In this document: positions 54,617 to 63,773 of the stretch, one piece after another
How positions within the stretch are numbered: position 1 is the stretch's first letter
Layout: each line of letters opens with the position of its first letter
Source: an uncultured Paracoccus sp.
GTDB taxonomy: Bacteria > Pseudomonadota > Alphaproteobacteria > Rhodobacterales > Rhodobacteraceae
DNA: 64,000 nt
Assembly: GCF_947487305.1 (NCBI RefSeq)
Contig: NZ_CANKWH010000008.1
Location: forward strand, 124,001-188,000
Direction of reading: 5' to 3'
The notes under the pieces: model-generated
What the model was told of the DNA's origin: nothing
Database searches by the model: none
The model's input: the letters and a program-made list of their open reading frames with translations, nothing else
Program-made: the position numbers and the translations under genes

Positions 54617-55639
54617 ATGCCCCTGAACGATCGACCCAACTTCCGCCTTCATGGCCTTGCCGCGGCGACCCTGACTGCCGGTTTGCTGCTGCTGTCGGCG
54701 CTGCCGTTGGCGGCGCAACAGGACGGATCGATGGGTGCGATCGACGCGTCGCAGGGGATGGAGGCTGAATTTGCCGCTGACGGCGAGATGCCGGGGACAG
54801 ATGGTTTTGCCCCTGAATCCGGCTCTGACCTTGGCGCCGAGACCGGCCCGCTGACCGATCCCTATGCCGATGCGCCGGTGATCGAGGCGCCCGAGGCCAG
54901 CGACTTCAACAGCTTTGCCGGCAGCGAGATGTCGGCCCCTGTGATCGGGCTGTCGGACATGCCGGGCGCGCCGGTGGTGGTCGAGCTTTTCACCTCGCAG
55001 GGCTGCAACTCCTGCCCGCCCGCCGATGCGATGCTGGCCGAGTTGGCCGATGACCCGGATATCCTGCCGCTGTCCTATCATGTCGATTACTGGGACTATC
55101 TGGGCTGGACCGACAAGTTCGCCAGCCCCGAATTCACCCGCCGGCAAAAGAACTATGCCCGCAGCGTCGGTGAGCGCGCGGTCTACACCCCGCAACTGAT
55201 CGTGGGTGGTCAGGATACCGCGCCGTCGATGCAGCCAGCCGATCTGATGGGCATGATCGACGCGCAACGCGCCGCGCCGGCCCTGGTCAATGTGGTCGAG
55301 CGGGACGTCGATGGCCGCAAGGTGGTCGAGTTGACGCCGCTGTCCGATCTCGGCGGTGTGGTGGCGGTGCTGCTGGTGCGCTTTGCGCCGCGCCGAACGG
55401 TCGAGATCACCGGCGGCGAGAACAACGGCCGGTCGATCACCTATGCCAATGTCGTGCTCGACGTCGACCGGCTGGCCAACTGGAACGGTCGCGCGCCCCT
55501 GCGCCTGACCATCGGCGCGGCGACGGCGAGCGGCGAGGATTTCCCGCCCGATACCCGCCACGCCATCCTGATCCAGCGCATGTCCGGTGCCAAGGCGCAG
55601 ATGCCCGGCCCGATCCTGACCGCGCTGCGGTTGGACTGA
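54617..55639 (+). CDS. DUF1223 family periplasmic thioredoxin-like protein
   Basis: 340 residues. A signal peptide (LHGLAAATLTAGLLLLSALPLAAQ, cleavage near residue 35) is followed by an acidic, low-complexity stretch (about 36-110). The DUF1223 domain opens with VVVELFTSQGCNSCPPAD, whose CNSC suggests redox activity, and continues with LSYHVDYWDYLGW and VYTPQLIVGG. The function of DUF1223 is unknown. An ATG at 54581 is in frame and would add 12 residues; I prefer 54617 because it gives a cleaner leader, though neither has a strong ribosome site. Divergent from acnA. Confidence 0.88.
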   Translation: MPLNDRPNFRLHGLAAATLTAGLLLLSALPLAAQQDGSMGAIDASQGMEAEFAADGEMPGTDGFAPESGSDLGAETGPLTDPYADAPVIEAPEASDFNSFAGSEMSAPVIGLSDMPGAPVVVELFTSQGCNSCPPADAMLAELADDPDILPLSYHVDYWDYLGWTDKFASPEFTRRQKNYARSVGERAVYTPQLIVGGQDTAPSMQPADLMGMIDAQRAAPALVNVVERDVDGRKVVELTPLSDLGGVVAVLLVRFAPRRTVEITGGENNGRSITYANVVLDVDRLANWNGRAPLRLTIGAATASGEDFPPDTRHAILIQRMSGAKAQMPGPILTALRLD

Positions 55640-55662
55640 TCCCCGCGCCGGCACAGTGCTGA

Positions 55663-55679
55663 CTTGCAGTTTCTGCAAG
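55663..55679 (+). terminator. Small hairpin after DUF1223 gene
   Basis: CTTGCAG and CTGCAAG pair exactly (7 bp) around a TTT loop, 24 bases after the stop and 20 bases before the next start. Weak candidate for attenuation; no U-tract. Confidence 0.3.
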
Positions 55680-55698
55680 CTGCTGCCATCACCCGGGC

Positions 55699-56598
55699 AT
55701 GACCGACTGGATCCTCAGCATTTCCGGGACGCCCGAAGGGGCGCGCGTCGCCTCGCTGATGGCGATCTGGGCGGCCTTCCTCCACGCGGTCTTCGGTGCG
55801 CTTCAGAAGGGGCGGCATGATCCATGGGTCAGCCGCGCGGCGATCGATGCCTGTTACGGGCTGATCGCGCTGCCCGTCGTGCTGCTCGTTGTGCCTTTCC
55901 CTCAGCCGCATCTGTGGCCGATCCTCGGCGGCGCGATGGCGATCCATATCCTCTACAAGCTGGCCCAGGCCTCGACCTACCAACGCGGCGCCTATACCGT
56001 CGTCTATCCGGTGGTGCGCGGCACCGCGCCGCTGATCACCATCATCGCCGCCGGGCTGTTCTTTCACGAGCGTTACAATCTGGCGCAATGGTCGGGCGTC
56101 CTTCTGCTGGTCAGCGGCATCCTTGGCCTGGCGCTCTACAATTGGCGCAAGCTGACCGTCGGGCGCGAGACGCTGCTGCCGGCACTTGGCTGGGCGCTGA
56201 TCACCGGCGTCATGGTCGCGGCCTATACCACCTATGACGCCTGGGGCATCCGACAGGCCGCCGATCCCTTTACCTTCCTCTTCTGGTTCTTCCTGCTCGA
56301 TTCGCTGTTCATGCCGCTGATCACCTGGCGGCGGGTTGCGCTGCTGCCTGCGGCGGAATTGCCGGGCCTTGCCGCGCGCGGGCTGATCGGCGCGCTTGTG
56401 GCCTTTTGCAGCTTCGGCGCCATCATGCTGGCCACCCGCATCGACGAGGTCGGCCGCGCCGCCGTACTTCGTGAAACCTCGACGGTGTTCGCGGCCCTTG
56501 TCGGCTGGATCATCCTGGGCGAAAAGGTGGGGCCGCGACGTGCGGGCCTGATGGCGATGATCGCCGCCGGGGCGCTGATCGTGGAATATGCCGCTTGA
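55699..56598 (+). CDS. EamA/DMT-superfamily transporter
   Basis: 299 residues with ten hydrophobic segments in two EamA-type halves, the drug/metabolite transporter fold. The start of half one (AAFLHAVFGALQKGRHD) and the end of half two (RETSTVFAALVGWIILGEKVGPRR), with its conserved ExxxP/GEK region, support the family. Substrate unknown. Followed closely by an IspZ-like gene and a glycosyltransferase. Confidence 0.9.
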   Translation: MTDWILSISGTPEGARVASLMAIWAAFLHAVFGALQKGRHDPWVSRAAIDACYGLIALPVVLLVVPFPQPHLWPILGGAMAIHILYKLAQASTYQRGAYTVVYPVVRGTAPLITIIAAGLFFHERYNLAQWSGVLLLVSGILGLALYNWRKLTVGRETLLPALGWALITGVMVAAYTTYDAWGIRQAADPFTFLFWFFLLDSLFMPLITWRRVALLPAAELPGLAARGLIGALVAFCSFGAIMLATRIDEVGRAAVLRETSTVFAALVGWIILGEKVGPRRAGLMAMIAAGALIVEYAA

Positions 56599-56611
56599 GG
56601 GGCGAGAGGTG

Positions 56612-57208
56612 ATGGACGCGAAGCAGACGGGCAAATGGAAGGCGGCGCTGGAATATGGCCCGCTGGTGGTGTTTTTCGTGGCCTTCCTGCTGCTGCGGGA
56701 CAAGACCGTGCAGCTCTTCGGGCAGGATTATTCGGGCTTCATCGTCGCCACGCTGATCTTCATTCCGGCACTGGTCCTGTCGACGCTGGGACTGTGGCGG
56801 CTGACCGGGAAACTGTCGCCGATGCAGGTGGCGACGCTGGTTCTGGTCCTCGTCTTCGGCGGGCTGTCGGTCTGGCTGAACGATCCGCGCTTCTTCAAGA
56901 TGAAGCCGACGATCATCTATCTCCTCTTCGCCGGCATCCTTGGCTATGCGCTGTGGCGGCGCAAGAACTGGCTGGAAGCCGTGCTGTCCGAGGCGCTGCC
57001 GATGCGGCCCGAGGGCTGGCGCAAGCTGACCGCGCGGATGGCGCTGGCTTTTCTGGGCCTCGCCATTGCCAACGAGGTGGTCTGGCGGACCATGTCCGAG
57101 ACCAGCTGGGTCTATTTCAAGACCTTCGGCCTGCCGCTTTTGCTGTTCATCTTCCTGATGGGCAATGCCGGCCTGTTCAAGGAGTACGGAATTGAACGGA
57201 AGGACTGA
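56612..57208 (+). CDS. IspZ/YciB-like inner membrane protein (septation protein A family)
   Basis: 198 residues with five or six helices. LEYGPLVVFFVAFLL near residue 12, FIVATLIFIPALVLS, and the conserved FFKMKPTIIYLLFAGILGYAL near residue 98 are the family hallmarks; WVYFKTFGLPLLLFIF precedes the end. In E. coli YciB links to cell envelope and division proteins; the role here is unproven. The ATG at 56612 is chosen over 56588, which lies within the previous gene. Confidence 0.9.
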   Translation: MDAKQTGKWKAALEYGPLVVFFVAFLLLRDKTVQLFGQDYSGFIVATLIFIPALVLSTLGLWRLTGKLSPMQVATLVLVLVFGGLSVWLNDPRFFKMKPTIIYLLFAGILGYALWRRKNWLEAVLSEALPMRPEGWRKLTARMALAFLGLAIANEVVWRTMSETSWVYFKTFGLPLLLFIFLMGNAGLFKEYGIERKD

Positions 57209-58052
57209 GCTGGCCGAGGGCGTGATCCGTCTGCCCCAAAGCGGCCAGAAGCTGGCCGTCTACCTGATCAACATGGACGGGGCAGTCGACCGGCTGGCGG
57301 CGATGCGGGCCAAGCTGGAGCAAGTGGGCATCGGCTTCCAGCGCATCCCCGGCGTGAACGGCAAGGCCATCGAGTTCCCGATCCCGGAATTCAGCGAATG
57401 GTCCTATCGCTATCTGCATGGCCGCCGCCGCACGCCCACCGAGGTCGGCTGCTACCTGAGCCATATCGACTGCACCCGGGCCTTTCTGGACAGCGATGCC
57501 GATCTGGCGCTGATCCTCGAGGATGACGCCTCGTTCCAGCCCGAATTCCTCGACACGCTGGACCGGGCGGCGGCGCAGCGGCAAGAGTGGAACCTGCTGC
57601 GCCTGACCACGGTCAGCAAGGGGCGCAAATATCCCGTCCGCGATCTGGGCAACGGTCACAGCATCGCCATCGCGCTGACCCGCGAGAAGGGGTCAGGCGC
57701 CTATGTCATCGACCGGGCGGCGGCGCGCTGGTTCGTCCAGAAGCTGGTGCCGATGCGGCTGGCCTGGGACATCGCCTATGACCTGGAATATTTCGCCGGG
57801 CTCAAAGCCAGCTTCATCGAGCCGCCGGTGGCCAGCCAGATCTCGGACGAGGAATCGCAGGTGCAGCGGGGTCTGAGCATCTACAAGCTGCCGCGCTGGC
57901 GCTATTTCACCGTGCTGCCCTATCGCTTCTGGCTGGAGCTGAACCGGGTGATCTGGCGCGGCGGACGGTTGCTCAGGGCCAAGCTGTTCGATCGCGCCGC
58001 CGCAGGGACGGCAGGGCGCGACGCGCGGGAAAACCCGCCGCAGGAAGGCTAA
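57192..58052 (+). CDS. Glycosyltransferase family 25 (LPS-type)
   Basis: 286-residue GT25 enzyme of the LOS/LPS galactosyltransferase type. VYLINMDGAVDRLAAM near residue 22 is the N-terminal motif, EVGCYLSHIDCTRAF the second, and LALILEDDASFQPEF carries the acidic sugar-nucleotide/metal motif EDD. AAGGAG 7 bases before the TTG at 57192 makes that TTG the likely start, overlapping the upstream gene by 17 bases. Probably modifies cell-surface glycan; acceptor unknown. Confidence 0.85.
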   Translation: MNGRTELAEGVIRLPQSGQKLAVYLINMDGAVDRLAAMRAKLEQVGIGFQRIPGVNGKAIEFPIPEFSEWSYRYLHGRRRTPTEVGCYLSHIDCTRAFLDSDADLALILEDDASFQPEFLDTLDRAAAQRQEWNLLRLTTVSKGRKYPVRDLGNGHSIAIALTREKGSGAYVIDRAAARWFVQKLVPMRLAWDIAYDLEYFAGLKASFIEPPVASQISDEESQVQRGLSIYKLPRWRYFTVLPYRFWLELNRVIWRGGRLLRAKLFDRAAAGTAGRDARENPPQEG

Positions 58053-58059
58053 CAGGGTC

Positions 58060-58959
58060 TCAGGCGCGCAAGCTACCGAGCGTGGACGGCGGGGCCAGCA
58101 GCCGCGACCAGCGCGGCTCGACCTGCGCGGGCAGTTGCCGGCGCAGAAGGTTCAGTGGCAGTGCCCAGGGCTGGCACAGCGCGGTGCGGTAGAAGTCGAA
58201 GACACCGGCCCGCAGATATGGCGTCCAGTGCGACAGGCGGCGCGGGCGGCCATCCATCGGAAAGCCAAGTGCCGACAGCATCGCCAGCGTGTCCCGGTCA
58301 TCGATCTGGATGTCGATCCAGTTCGGTCGCGGGTCTTCCAGTCCAAAGCCGAGCGCCTGCCGCCGGTGGCCCGAGACGAACAGCTCCAGCCCGAAATCAA
58401 ACAGGTCGTTCTCGCGCGAGGTGATGTTCAGCACCTCGGCCCGCTGGCCTGCCGGGCTATCCAGCGCCGCGGCGGCGGCACAGCGGAATTCGGCACCGGC
58501 CAGCAGCAACAGCCGATTGACCGCGCCCGGCTGGACATGCCGCAGGGCCTGCAGCATCACCCGCGCGCCAAGCGAATGGCCGATCAGCGCCACTGGACGG
58601 TTCGCGTCCTCGGCCAGCCGGTCGATCAGCCGTGCCAGAGATCGGCCAGCCTGCTCGGCCCTGCAATAGGCGCCGCGCAATGTGCCGCGTGCTTCCCAGC
58701 CAAATCCGACGGCCAGACCCTCGCCGGCGCGCCTGCCTTGGAAGCCGAGGGCGCGGGGCCAGGACAGGACTTGTCCCGCCGTGCTTTCGGGGTCCAGCGC
58801 CAGGATGTGGCGGTGGGGGTCATGTCCCGGATGATGGGGAGAGAAGCGATAGCCGTGCACCATGACGACGACTGGCGCATCAGCGGCCAGCGTCGTCGCC
58901 GGATCGCGGAACTGGCCGGTCGAAACCGGCGCGTCGGAGTTGACATGCAGCACAGCCAT
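58060..58959 (-). CDS. Alpha/beta hydrolase
   Basis: 299-residue serine hydrolase fold. VVVMVHGYRFSP is the oxyanion strand with HGY (near residues 31-38), and the nucleophile elbow is GHSLG in VALIGHSLGARVMLQAL (near residue 126). Late His candidates are in PRRLSHWTPYL. No signal peptide is evident, so cytoplasmic. Substrate unknown. Convergent with the GT25 gene (7 bases between stops). Confidence 0.85.
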   Translation of the reverse strand: MAVLHVNSDAPVSTGQFRDPATTLAADAPVVVMVHGYRFSPHHPGHDPHRHILALDPESTAGQVLSWPRALGFQGRRAGEGLAVGFGWEARGTLRGAYCRAEQAGRSLARLIDRLAEDANRPVALIGHSLGARVMLQALRHVQPGAVNRLLLLAGAEFRCAAAAALDSPAGQRAEVLNITSRENDLFDFGLELFVSGHRRQALGFGLEDPRPNWIDIQIDDRDTLAMLSALGFPMDGRPRRLSHWTPYLRAGVFDFYRTALCQPWALPLNLLRRQLPAQVEPRWSRLLAPPSTLGSLRA

Positions 58960-59171
58960 GAATCGGTCATCCGTTTACCAGTCACGAGGTTTCCATGCCT
59001 TCATCATGCGACAGTGGCGTGAATGCGGCGTTAAAGCTGCGTGAAGCCAACGCGCGCAACGGCTGCGAATACACCTCAACTGCAGGCGGTTAGGCGATGG
59101 TGCGGAAATGGTGTCGCGCCGGCGCAATCGCGGCTAACCTGCCCGGGACAGACCGGTACGGGAGGAACGGG

Positions 59172-60848
59172 ATGGCTTTCAAATCCGATATCGAGATCGC
59201 GCGGGCGGCGAAGAAACTGCCGATCCAGCAGATCGGCGAAAGGCTGGGGATCGGCGCCGATGACCTGGTGCCCCATGGCCATGACAAGGCCAAGGTCAGC
59301 CAGCGCTTCATCGAATCGATCCAGGATCGCCCGAATGGCAAGCTGATCCTTGTCACCGCGATCAACCCGACGCCCGCGGGCGAGGGCAAGACCACGACCA
59401 CTGTGGGCCTTGGCGACGGGCTCAATGCCATCGGCAAGAAGGCGGCGATCTGCATCCGCGAGGCTTCGCTGGGTCCGAATTTCGGCATGAAGGGGGGCGC
59501 GGCCGGCGGCGGCTATGCCCAGATCGTGCCGATGGAGGACATGAACCTGCATTTCACCGGCGATTTCCACGCCATCACCAGCGCCCATTCGCTGCTGTCG
59601 GCGATGATCGACAACCATATCTACTGGGGCAACGAGCTGGCGATCGACATGCGCCGCGTGGTCTGGCGCCGGGTGGTGGACATGAACGACCGGGCGCTGC
59701 GGCAGATCACCGCCGCGCTGGGGGGCGTGGCCAACGGTTTCCCGCGCGAGACCGGCTATGACATCACCGTCGCGTCCGAGGTGATGGCGATCCTCTGCCT
59801 CTCGCGCGACCTGAAGGACCTCGAGAAGCGGTTGGGCGACATGATCGTCGCCTATCGCCGCGATCACAGCCCGGTCTATTGCCGCGACCTGAAGGCCGAG
59901 GGGGCGATGACGGTCCTGTTGAAGGACGCCATGCAGCCCAATCTGGTGCAGACGCTGGAGCATAACCCGGCCTTCGTCCATGGCGGCCCCTTCGCCAATA
60001 TCGCCCATGGCTGCAACTCGGTCATCGCCACCACCACGGCGCTGAAACTGGCCGATTACGTCGTGACCGAGGCCGGCTTCGGCGCCGATCTGGGGGCCGA
60101 GAAATTCATGAACATCAAATGCCGCAAGGCCGGGCTGAAGCCGGATTGCGTGGTGCTGGTGGCGACCGTGCGTGCGATGAAGATGAATGGCGGCGTCGCC
60201 AAGGCCGATCTCGGCCCCGAGAACGTCGCGGCGGTCAAGAAGGGCTGCGCCAACCTGGGGCGGCATATCGAGAACCTGCACGGTTTCGGCGTGCCGGTGG
60301 TGGTGGCGATCAACCATTTCAGCGGCGATACCGAGGCCGAGATCGAGGCGGTGCAAAGCTATGTCTCGGGCCGGGGCGCCGAGGCGATCGTCAGCCGGCA
60401 CTGGGAACAGGGCGGCAAGGGCGCGGTCAACCTGGCGATGCGCGTGGCCGAGATCGCCGATAGCGGACGGTCGCAATTCGCGCCGCTCTATGAGGACGAG
60501 ATGCCGCTGTTCGAGAAGATCCGCACCATCGCCACGCGCATCTATCGCGCCGACGAGGTGCTGGCCGACAAGCGCATCCGCGACCAGCTGCACGCCTGGG
60601 AGGATCAGGGCTATGGCCATCTGCCGGTCTGCATGGCCAAGACCCAGTACAGCTTCTCGACCGATCCGAACCTGCGCGGCGCGCCGACCGGCCATTCCGT
60701 CCCGGTACGCGAGGTGCGGCTGTCGGCAGGGGCGGGCTTCGTGGTGGTGATCTGCGGCGAGATCATGACCATGCCGGGCCTGCCGCGCCACCCCTCGGCC
60801 GAGTCGATCCGGCTGAACGAGGCGGGGCAGATCGAAGGGTTGTTCTGA
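59172..60848 (+). CDS. fhs: Formate-tetrahydrofolate ligase
   Basis: 558-residue ATP-dependent enzyme making 10-formyl-tetrahydrofolate from formate. The P-loop [18 protein letters not shown] lies near residue 65, [35 protein letters not shown] is the conserved folate/formyl-phosphate region, and [25 protein letters not shown] follows. GGAGG precedes the ATG at 59172. In an organism with mcl1 it points to one-carbon assimilation capacity. Single gene. Confidence 0.97.
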   Translation: MAFKSDIEIARAAKKLPIQQIGERLGIGADDLVPHGHDKAKVSQRFIESIQDRPNGKLILVTAINPTPAGEGKTTTTVGLGDGLNAIGKKAAICIREASLGPNFGMKGGAAGGGYAQIVPMEDMNLHFTGDFHAITSAHSLLSAMIDNHIYWGNELAIDMRRVVWRRVVDMNDRALRQITAALGGVANGFPRETGYDITVASEVMAILCLSRDLKDLEKRLGDMIVAYRRDHSPVYCRDLKAEGAMTVLLKDAMQPNLVQTLEHNPAFVHGGPFANIAHGCNSVIATTTALKLADYVVTEAGFGADLGAEKFMNIKCRKAGLKPDCVVLVATVRAMKMNGGVAKADLGPENVAAVKKGCANLGRHIENLHGFGVPVVVAINHFSGDTEAEIEAVQSYVSGRGAEAIVSRHWEQGGKGAVNLAMRVAEIADSGRSQFAPLYEDEMPLFEKIRTIATRIYRADEVLADKRIRDQLHAWEDQGYGHLPVCMAKTQYSFSTDPNLRGAPTGHSVPVREVRLSAGAGFVVVICGEIMTMPGLPRHPSAESIRLNEAGQIEGLF

Positions 60849-61006
60849 CCGCCGCTGACGCGGAAGTGACAATGCATTTCCGCACAGAACCTGTGTGGCC
60901 CTGTGCGTTTAACGCGGGGCCGCCAGACCCCTAATCCACTCCTATGCGAAGGGACCAGGCACCGAGGAAAGGTCGCCGTCCCCCCGCCAGAAACAGGAGA
61001 TGTGAT

Positions 61007-61447
61007 ATGTTCACGAAATCGATCCTTACCGCCGCCGCCCTTGCCGTGGCGCTTCCCTTTGCCGCCAATGCCAATGACGGGCAGGCGATGCAGGCCGCGA
61101 CCCTGAACGTGGACGCCTCGGCCTTCACCACTAACGAGCTGGCCCAGATCGCTGCCGAGCGTGGCGACCAGAACAAGGCCGACCGCGCCGACCGGATTCT
61201 GGCGCAAAAAGCCGAAGTCCCCGGCGTCACCAATGCCGGTCGCGACATGCAGGCCGCGATCCTGAACCTCGACCCGGCCAACTTCACCACCAATGAACTG
61301 GCCCGGATCGACGCCGAGACCAGCGACCAGGCCAAGGTCGAGCGCATCGAGAAAATCCTCGACGAGAAATCGGGTGCGACCGTCTCGACTTCGGGGGTCA
61401 AATCCTTGACCGTCGAATATGTCCACCATGGTCGTGACGACGCCTGA
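61007..61447 (+). CDS. Small periplasmic protein with a tandem duplication
   Basis: 146 residues. Signal peptide to about residue 22 (AANA/ND). The mature part has two similar 41-residue units, one starting MQAATLNVDASAFTTNELAQI and the other MQAAILNLDPANFTTNELARI, each ending in R-I-L-x-x-K. The consensus is an (A/S)xF(T)TNELAxIxAExxDQxKxxRxxxIL helix. Not a family I can name; the size, leader and repeat are typical of short Rhodobacterales periplasmic proteins. AGGAG precedes the ATG. A terminator follows. Confidence 0.85.
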   Translation: MFTKSILTAAALAVALPFAANANDGQAMQAATLNVDASAFTTNELAQIAAERGDQNKADRADRILAQKAEVPGVTNAGRDMQAAILNLDPANFTTNELARIDAETSDQAKVERIEKILDEKSGATVSTSGVKSLTVEYVHHGRDDA

Positions 61448-61473
61448 GCCGCAGGCCTCTGACGGACAAGCAG

Positions 61474-61508
61474 AAAGGCGCGCCAGCAACTGCTGACGCG
61501 CCCTTTTT
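61474..61508 (+). terminator. Rho-independent terminator
   Basis: GGCGCG and CAGCA pair with TGCTG and CGCGCC, with one internal mismatch, followed by CTTTTT. It begins 26 bases after the stop of the duplicated-repeat periplasmic protein and is the clearest one-directional terminator in the window. Confidence 0.85.
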
Positions 61509-61526
61509 CATGCCTGCGCGTAGCCG

Positions 61527-62363
61527 TCAGGCCGGCATCGCCAGCCCAAGGATCTGACGCGCCTGCTGCCAGCTGGCCACCGGCCGGTCGTATTTGCCGC
61601 AAAGCTCGACCGTGCGCGCGACCAGCGCGGCATTGGACGGGGCAAGGGTATCGCGGTTCAGCCGCACGTTATCCTCGAGCCCGGTGCGGGCATGGCCGCC
61701 CGAGGAAATCGCCCAGTCATTGATGGTCAGCTGGTTCGACCCAATCCCCGCCGCGCACCAGGGCGCATCTTCACCGAACAGCCGCTTGACCGTGTGGATG
61801 TAGTAGTCGAACACATCGCGATCGACCGGCATGGCGTTCTTCACCCCCATGACGAACTGCACATAAGGTGTGTCCTTGATCCGACCGTCGGCGTGCATCT
61901 TGGCCGCCTGCAGGATGTGCGACAGGTCGAAGGCCTCGATCTCGGGCTTCACGCCATGGGCCAGCATCTCGCTGGCCAGCCAGTCCACCAGGTCGGGCGG
62001 GTTCTCGTAGACCCGCGTCGGGAAATTGTTCGACCCGACCGACAGCGAGGCCATGTCGGGCGACAAGGGCAGCATTCCGCCCCGCGCCTGACCCGCGCCC
62101 GAGCGCCCACCGGTCGAGAGCTGCACGATCATGCCGGGGCAGTGCTTTTCCAACCCCTCCTTCAGTGCAGCGAAGCGAGCGGGGTCGCTGCTGGCTTTGC
62201 CCTCGTCGTCGCGAACATGGCAATGGGCGATGGTTGCCCCGGCCTCGAAGGCCTCTTGCGTGCTTTCGATCTGCTCCGAGATGGTGATCGGTACCGCCGG
62301 GTTGTTCTCTTTGGTCGGAAGCGAGCCGGTGATGGCCACGCAGATGATGCAGGGTTTGGTCAT
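61527..62363 (-). CDS. BKACE family beta-keto acid cleavage enzyme (DUF849)
   Basis: 278-residue TIM-barrel enzyme of the 3-keto-5-aminohexanoate cleavage family. It condenses a beta-keto acid with acetyl-CoA to give acetoacetate and a CoA ester. Metal-ligand segments are IAHCHVRDDEGK (near residue 46) and, earlier, CVAITGSLPTKENNPAVPIT. GGRSGAGQARGG and the late WAISSGGHARTGLEDN are family motifs. It follows pcaG by 8 bases, so it belongs to the protocatechuate operon. Action on beta-ketoadipate, replacing the usual transferase and thiolase, is inference. Confidence 0.88.
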   Translation of the reverse strand: MTKPCIICVAITGSLPTKENNPAVPITISEQIESTQEAFEAGATIAHCHVRDDEGKASSDPARFAALKEGLEKHCPGMIVQLSTGGRSGAGQARGGMLPLSPDMASLSVGSNNFPTRVYENPPDLVDWLASEMLAHGVKPEIEAFDLSHILQAAKMHADGRIKDTPYVQFVMGVKNAMPVDRDVFDYYIHTVKRLFGEDAPWCAAGIGSNQLTINDWAISSGGHARTGLEDNVRLNRDTLAPSNAALVARTVELCGKYDRPVASWQQARQILGLAMPA

Positions 62364-62371
62364 GGGGGGCC

Positions 62372-62992
62372 TCAGATATCGAAGAAGACGGTTTCGTCAT
62401 CGCCCTGAAGGCGGATGTCGAAGCGATAGACGGGGGTGCCGTCGCGATCCTCGCGCGTGGCGATCAGCGTGGCGCGGCGCTTTTCCCATTCGATCAGGTT
62501 GATGACCGGATCCTTGGCATTGGCCTCGGTCTCGTCGCCGAAATACATCCGGGTGTTCAGCCCGATATTGATGCCGCGCGCGACGATCCACAGGTTCAGA
62601 TGCGGCGCCATAAGCCGGCCATTGCGGCCCATGACGGCGCCGGGCTTCACCGTATCGAAGCCCCATTCGCCGGTGTCGAAATCGGTGATGACCCGGCCCC
62701 AGCCGCGAAAGCCGTCCTCGACCTCGCCGCCGCCTTCGGGATGGGCGTAATGGCCGTCGGCATTGGCCTGCCAGACCTCGATCAGCACATCCTTGACCGG
62801 GCTGCCGATGCCGTCGATCACCAGACCCTCGACCCGGATGCGCTCGCCCCTGGCGTTCGGCCCGGCAATGTCCCAGCCCAGTTCCTCGCGGTAGATGTCA
62901 AAGCCCGCAGCCCCCGGCGCAAGGCCGATATGGACATAAGGGCCGGCGGTTTGCGAGGCGCTTTCACGAAGATAATCAAGCTTCTGTGCCAT
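62372..62992 (-). CDS. pcaG: Protocatechuate 3,4-dioxygenase alpha subunit
   Basis: 206-residue alpha subunit of the intradiol ring-cleavage enzyme. RESASQTAGPYVHIGLAPGA is the N-terminal signature, GSPVKDVLIEVWQANADGHYAHP matches the beta-subunit fold, and RLMAPHLNLWIVARGINIGLNTRMYF is the C-terminal half. It lacks the iron ligands, as alpha subunits do (the RPAHIHV equivalent reads APHLNLW). GGGAGGAA precedes the ATG. Cooperates with PcaH. Confidence 0.95.
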   Translation of the reverse strand: MAQKLDYLRESASQTAGPYVHIGLAPGAAGFDIYREELGWDIAGPNARGERIRVEGLVIDGIGSPVKDVLIEVWQANADGHYAHPEGGGEVEDGFRGWGRVITDFDTGEWGFDTVKPGAVMGRNGRLMAPHLNLWIVARGINIGLNTRMYFGDETEANAKDPVINLIEWEKRRATLIATREDRDGTPVYRFDIRLQGDDETVFFDI

Positions 62993-63011
62993 GCTCAGTT
63001 CCTCCCTTTCC

Positions 63012-63056
63012 GCATGTTCCGGGCGGAAAACCGGTTCCCACTTTTCCTGAACATGC
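63012..63056. repeat. 45-base palindromic element between pcaH and pcaG
   Basis: GCATGTTC (63012-63019) pairs with GAACATGC (63049-63056); inside, GGAAAA (63025-63030) pairs with TTTTCC (63042-63047). On the minus strand it reads from GCATGTTCAGGAAAAGTGGG to GGAACATGC. The core GTGGGAACCGGTTTTC resembles, from memory, a dispersed palindromic repeat common in Rhizobiales genomes. It ends directly at the pcaH stop. Confidence 0.7.
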
Positions 63057-63773
63057 TCAGTTCCCCTCCGGCCGGTTCTCGAAATAGGTCGACCGCCGCC
63101 CGCGCAACACGATGTCGAACTTGTAGGCGATGCTGTCCAAGGGCACGGTCGCGTTCAGGTCGAGCTTTGCCGTCAGCTGCTCGATCGCGTCCTGATCGGG
63201 GATCGTCGCCACGATCGGGCATTTGGCGATCAGCGGGTCGCCCTCGAAATACAGCTGGGTGATCAGCCGCTGGCTGAAGGAATGGCCGAAGACCGAGACA
63301 TGGATATGCGCTGGCCGCCAGTTGTTCACCCAGTTGCGCCAGGGATAGGCGCCGGGCTTGATGGTGCGGAAGACATAGCGCCCCTCGGCATCGGTGATGG
63401 TCCGCCCGCAGCCGCCGAAATTGGGGTCGAGCGCGCCCAGATAGGTATCCTTCTTGTGGCGATAGCGGCCCGATGCATTGGCCTGCCAGATCTCGACCAG
63501 CGTATGCGGCACCGGCCGGGCGTTCTCGTCCAGCACCCGGCCATGGACGATGATCCGCTCGCCCACCGGATCGCCGGATTTGGCATAGTTGCGGATCAGG
63601 TCGTTATCGACCGGGTCGATGTCATTGTGGCCGAAGGTCGGGCCGGTGATCTCGGATGCCGATTGCTGCAGCGAGATCATCGAATAGCGCGGGCTGCGCG
63701 CCACCGAGGTCTTGTAATCCGGGGTCAGCGCAGGCGGGTGCAGGCGCCGGTCGCGTTGGTAATATTCTCTCAT
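63057..63773 (-). CDS. pcaH: Protocatechuate 3,4-dioxygenase beta subunit
   Basis: 238-residue iron-binding subunit. The Fe(III) ligands expected for the family are visible: Tyr in ASGRYRHKK, Tyr in KPGAYPWRN, and two His in [36 protein letters not shown] sheets precede them. GGAGGAG lies before the ATG at 63773, which overlaps the pcaC stop by 4 bases. It opens protocatechuate to beta-carboxymuconate in aromatic degradation. Confidence 0.96.
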   Translation of the reverse strand: MREYYQRDRRLHPPALTPDYKTSVARSPRYSMISLQQSASEITGPTFGHNDIDPVDNDLIRNYAKSGDPVGERIIVHGRVLDENARPVPHTLVEIWQANASGRYRHKKDTYLGALDPNFGGCGRTITDAEGRYVFRTIKPGAYPWRNWVNNWRPAHIHVSVFGHSFSQRLITQLYFEGDPLIAKCPIVATIPDQDAIEQLTAKLDLNATVPLDSIAYKFDIVLRGRRSTYFENRPEGN

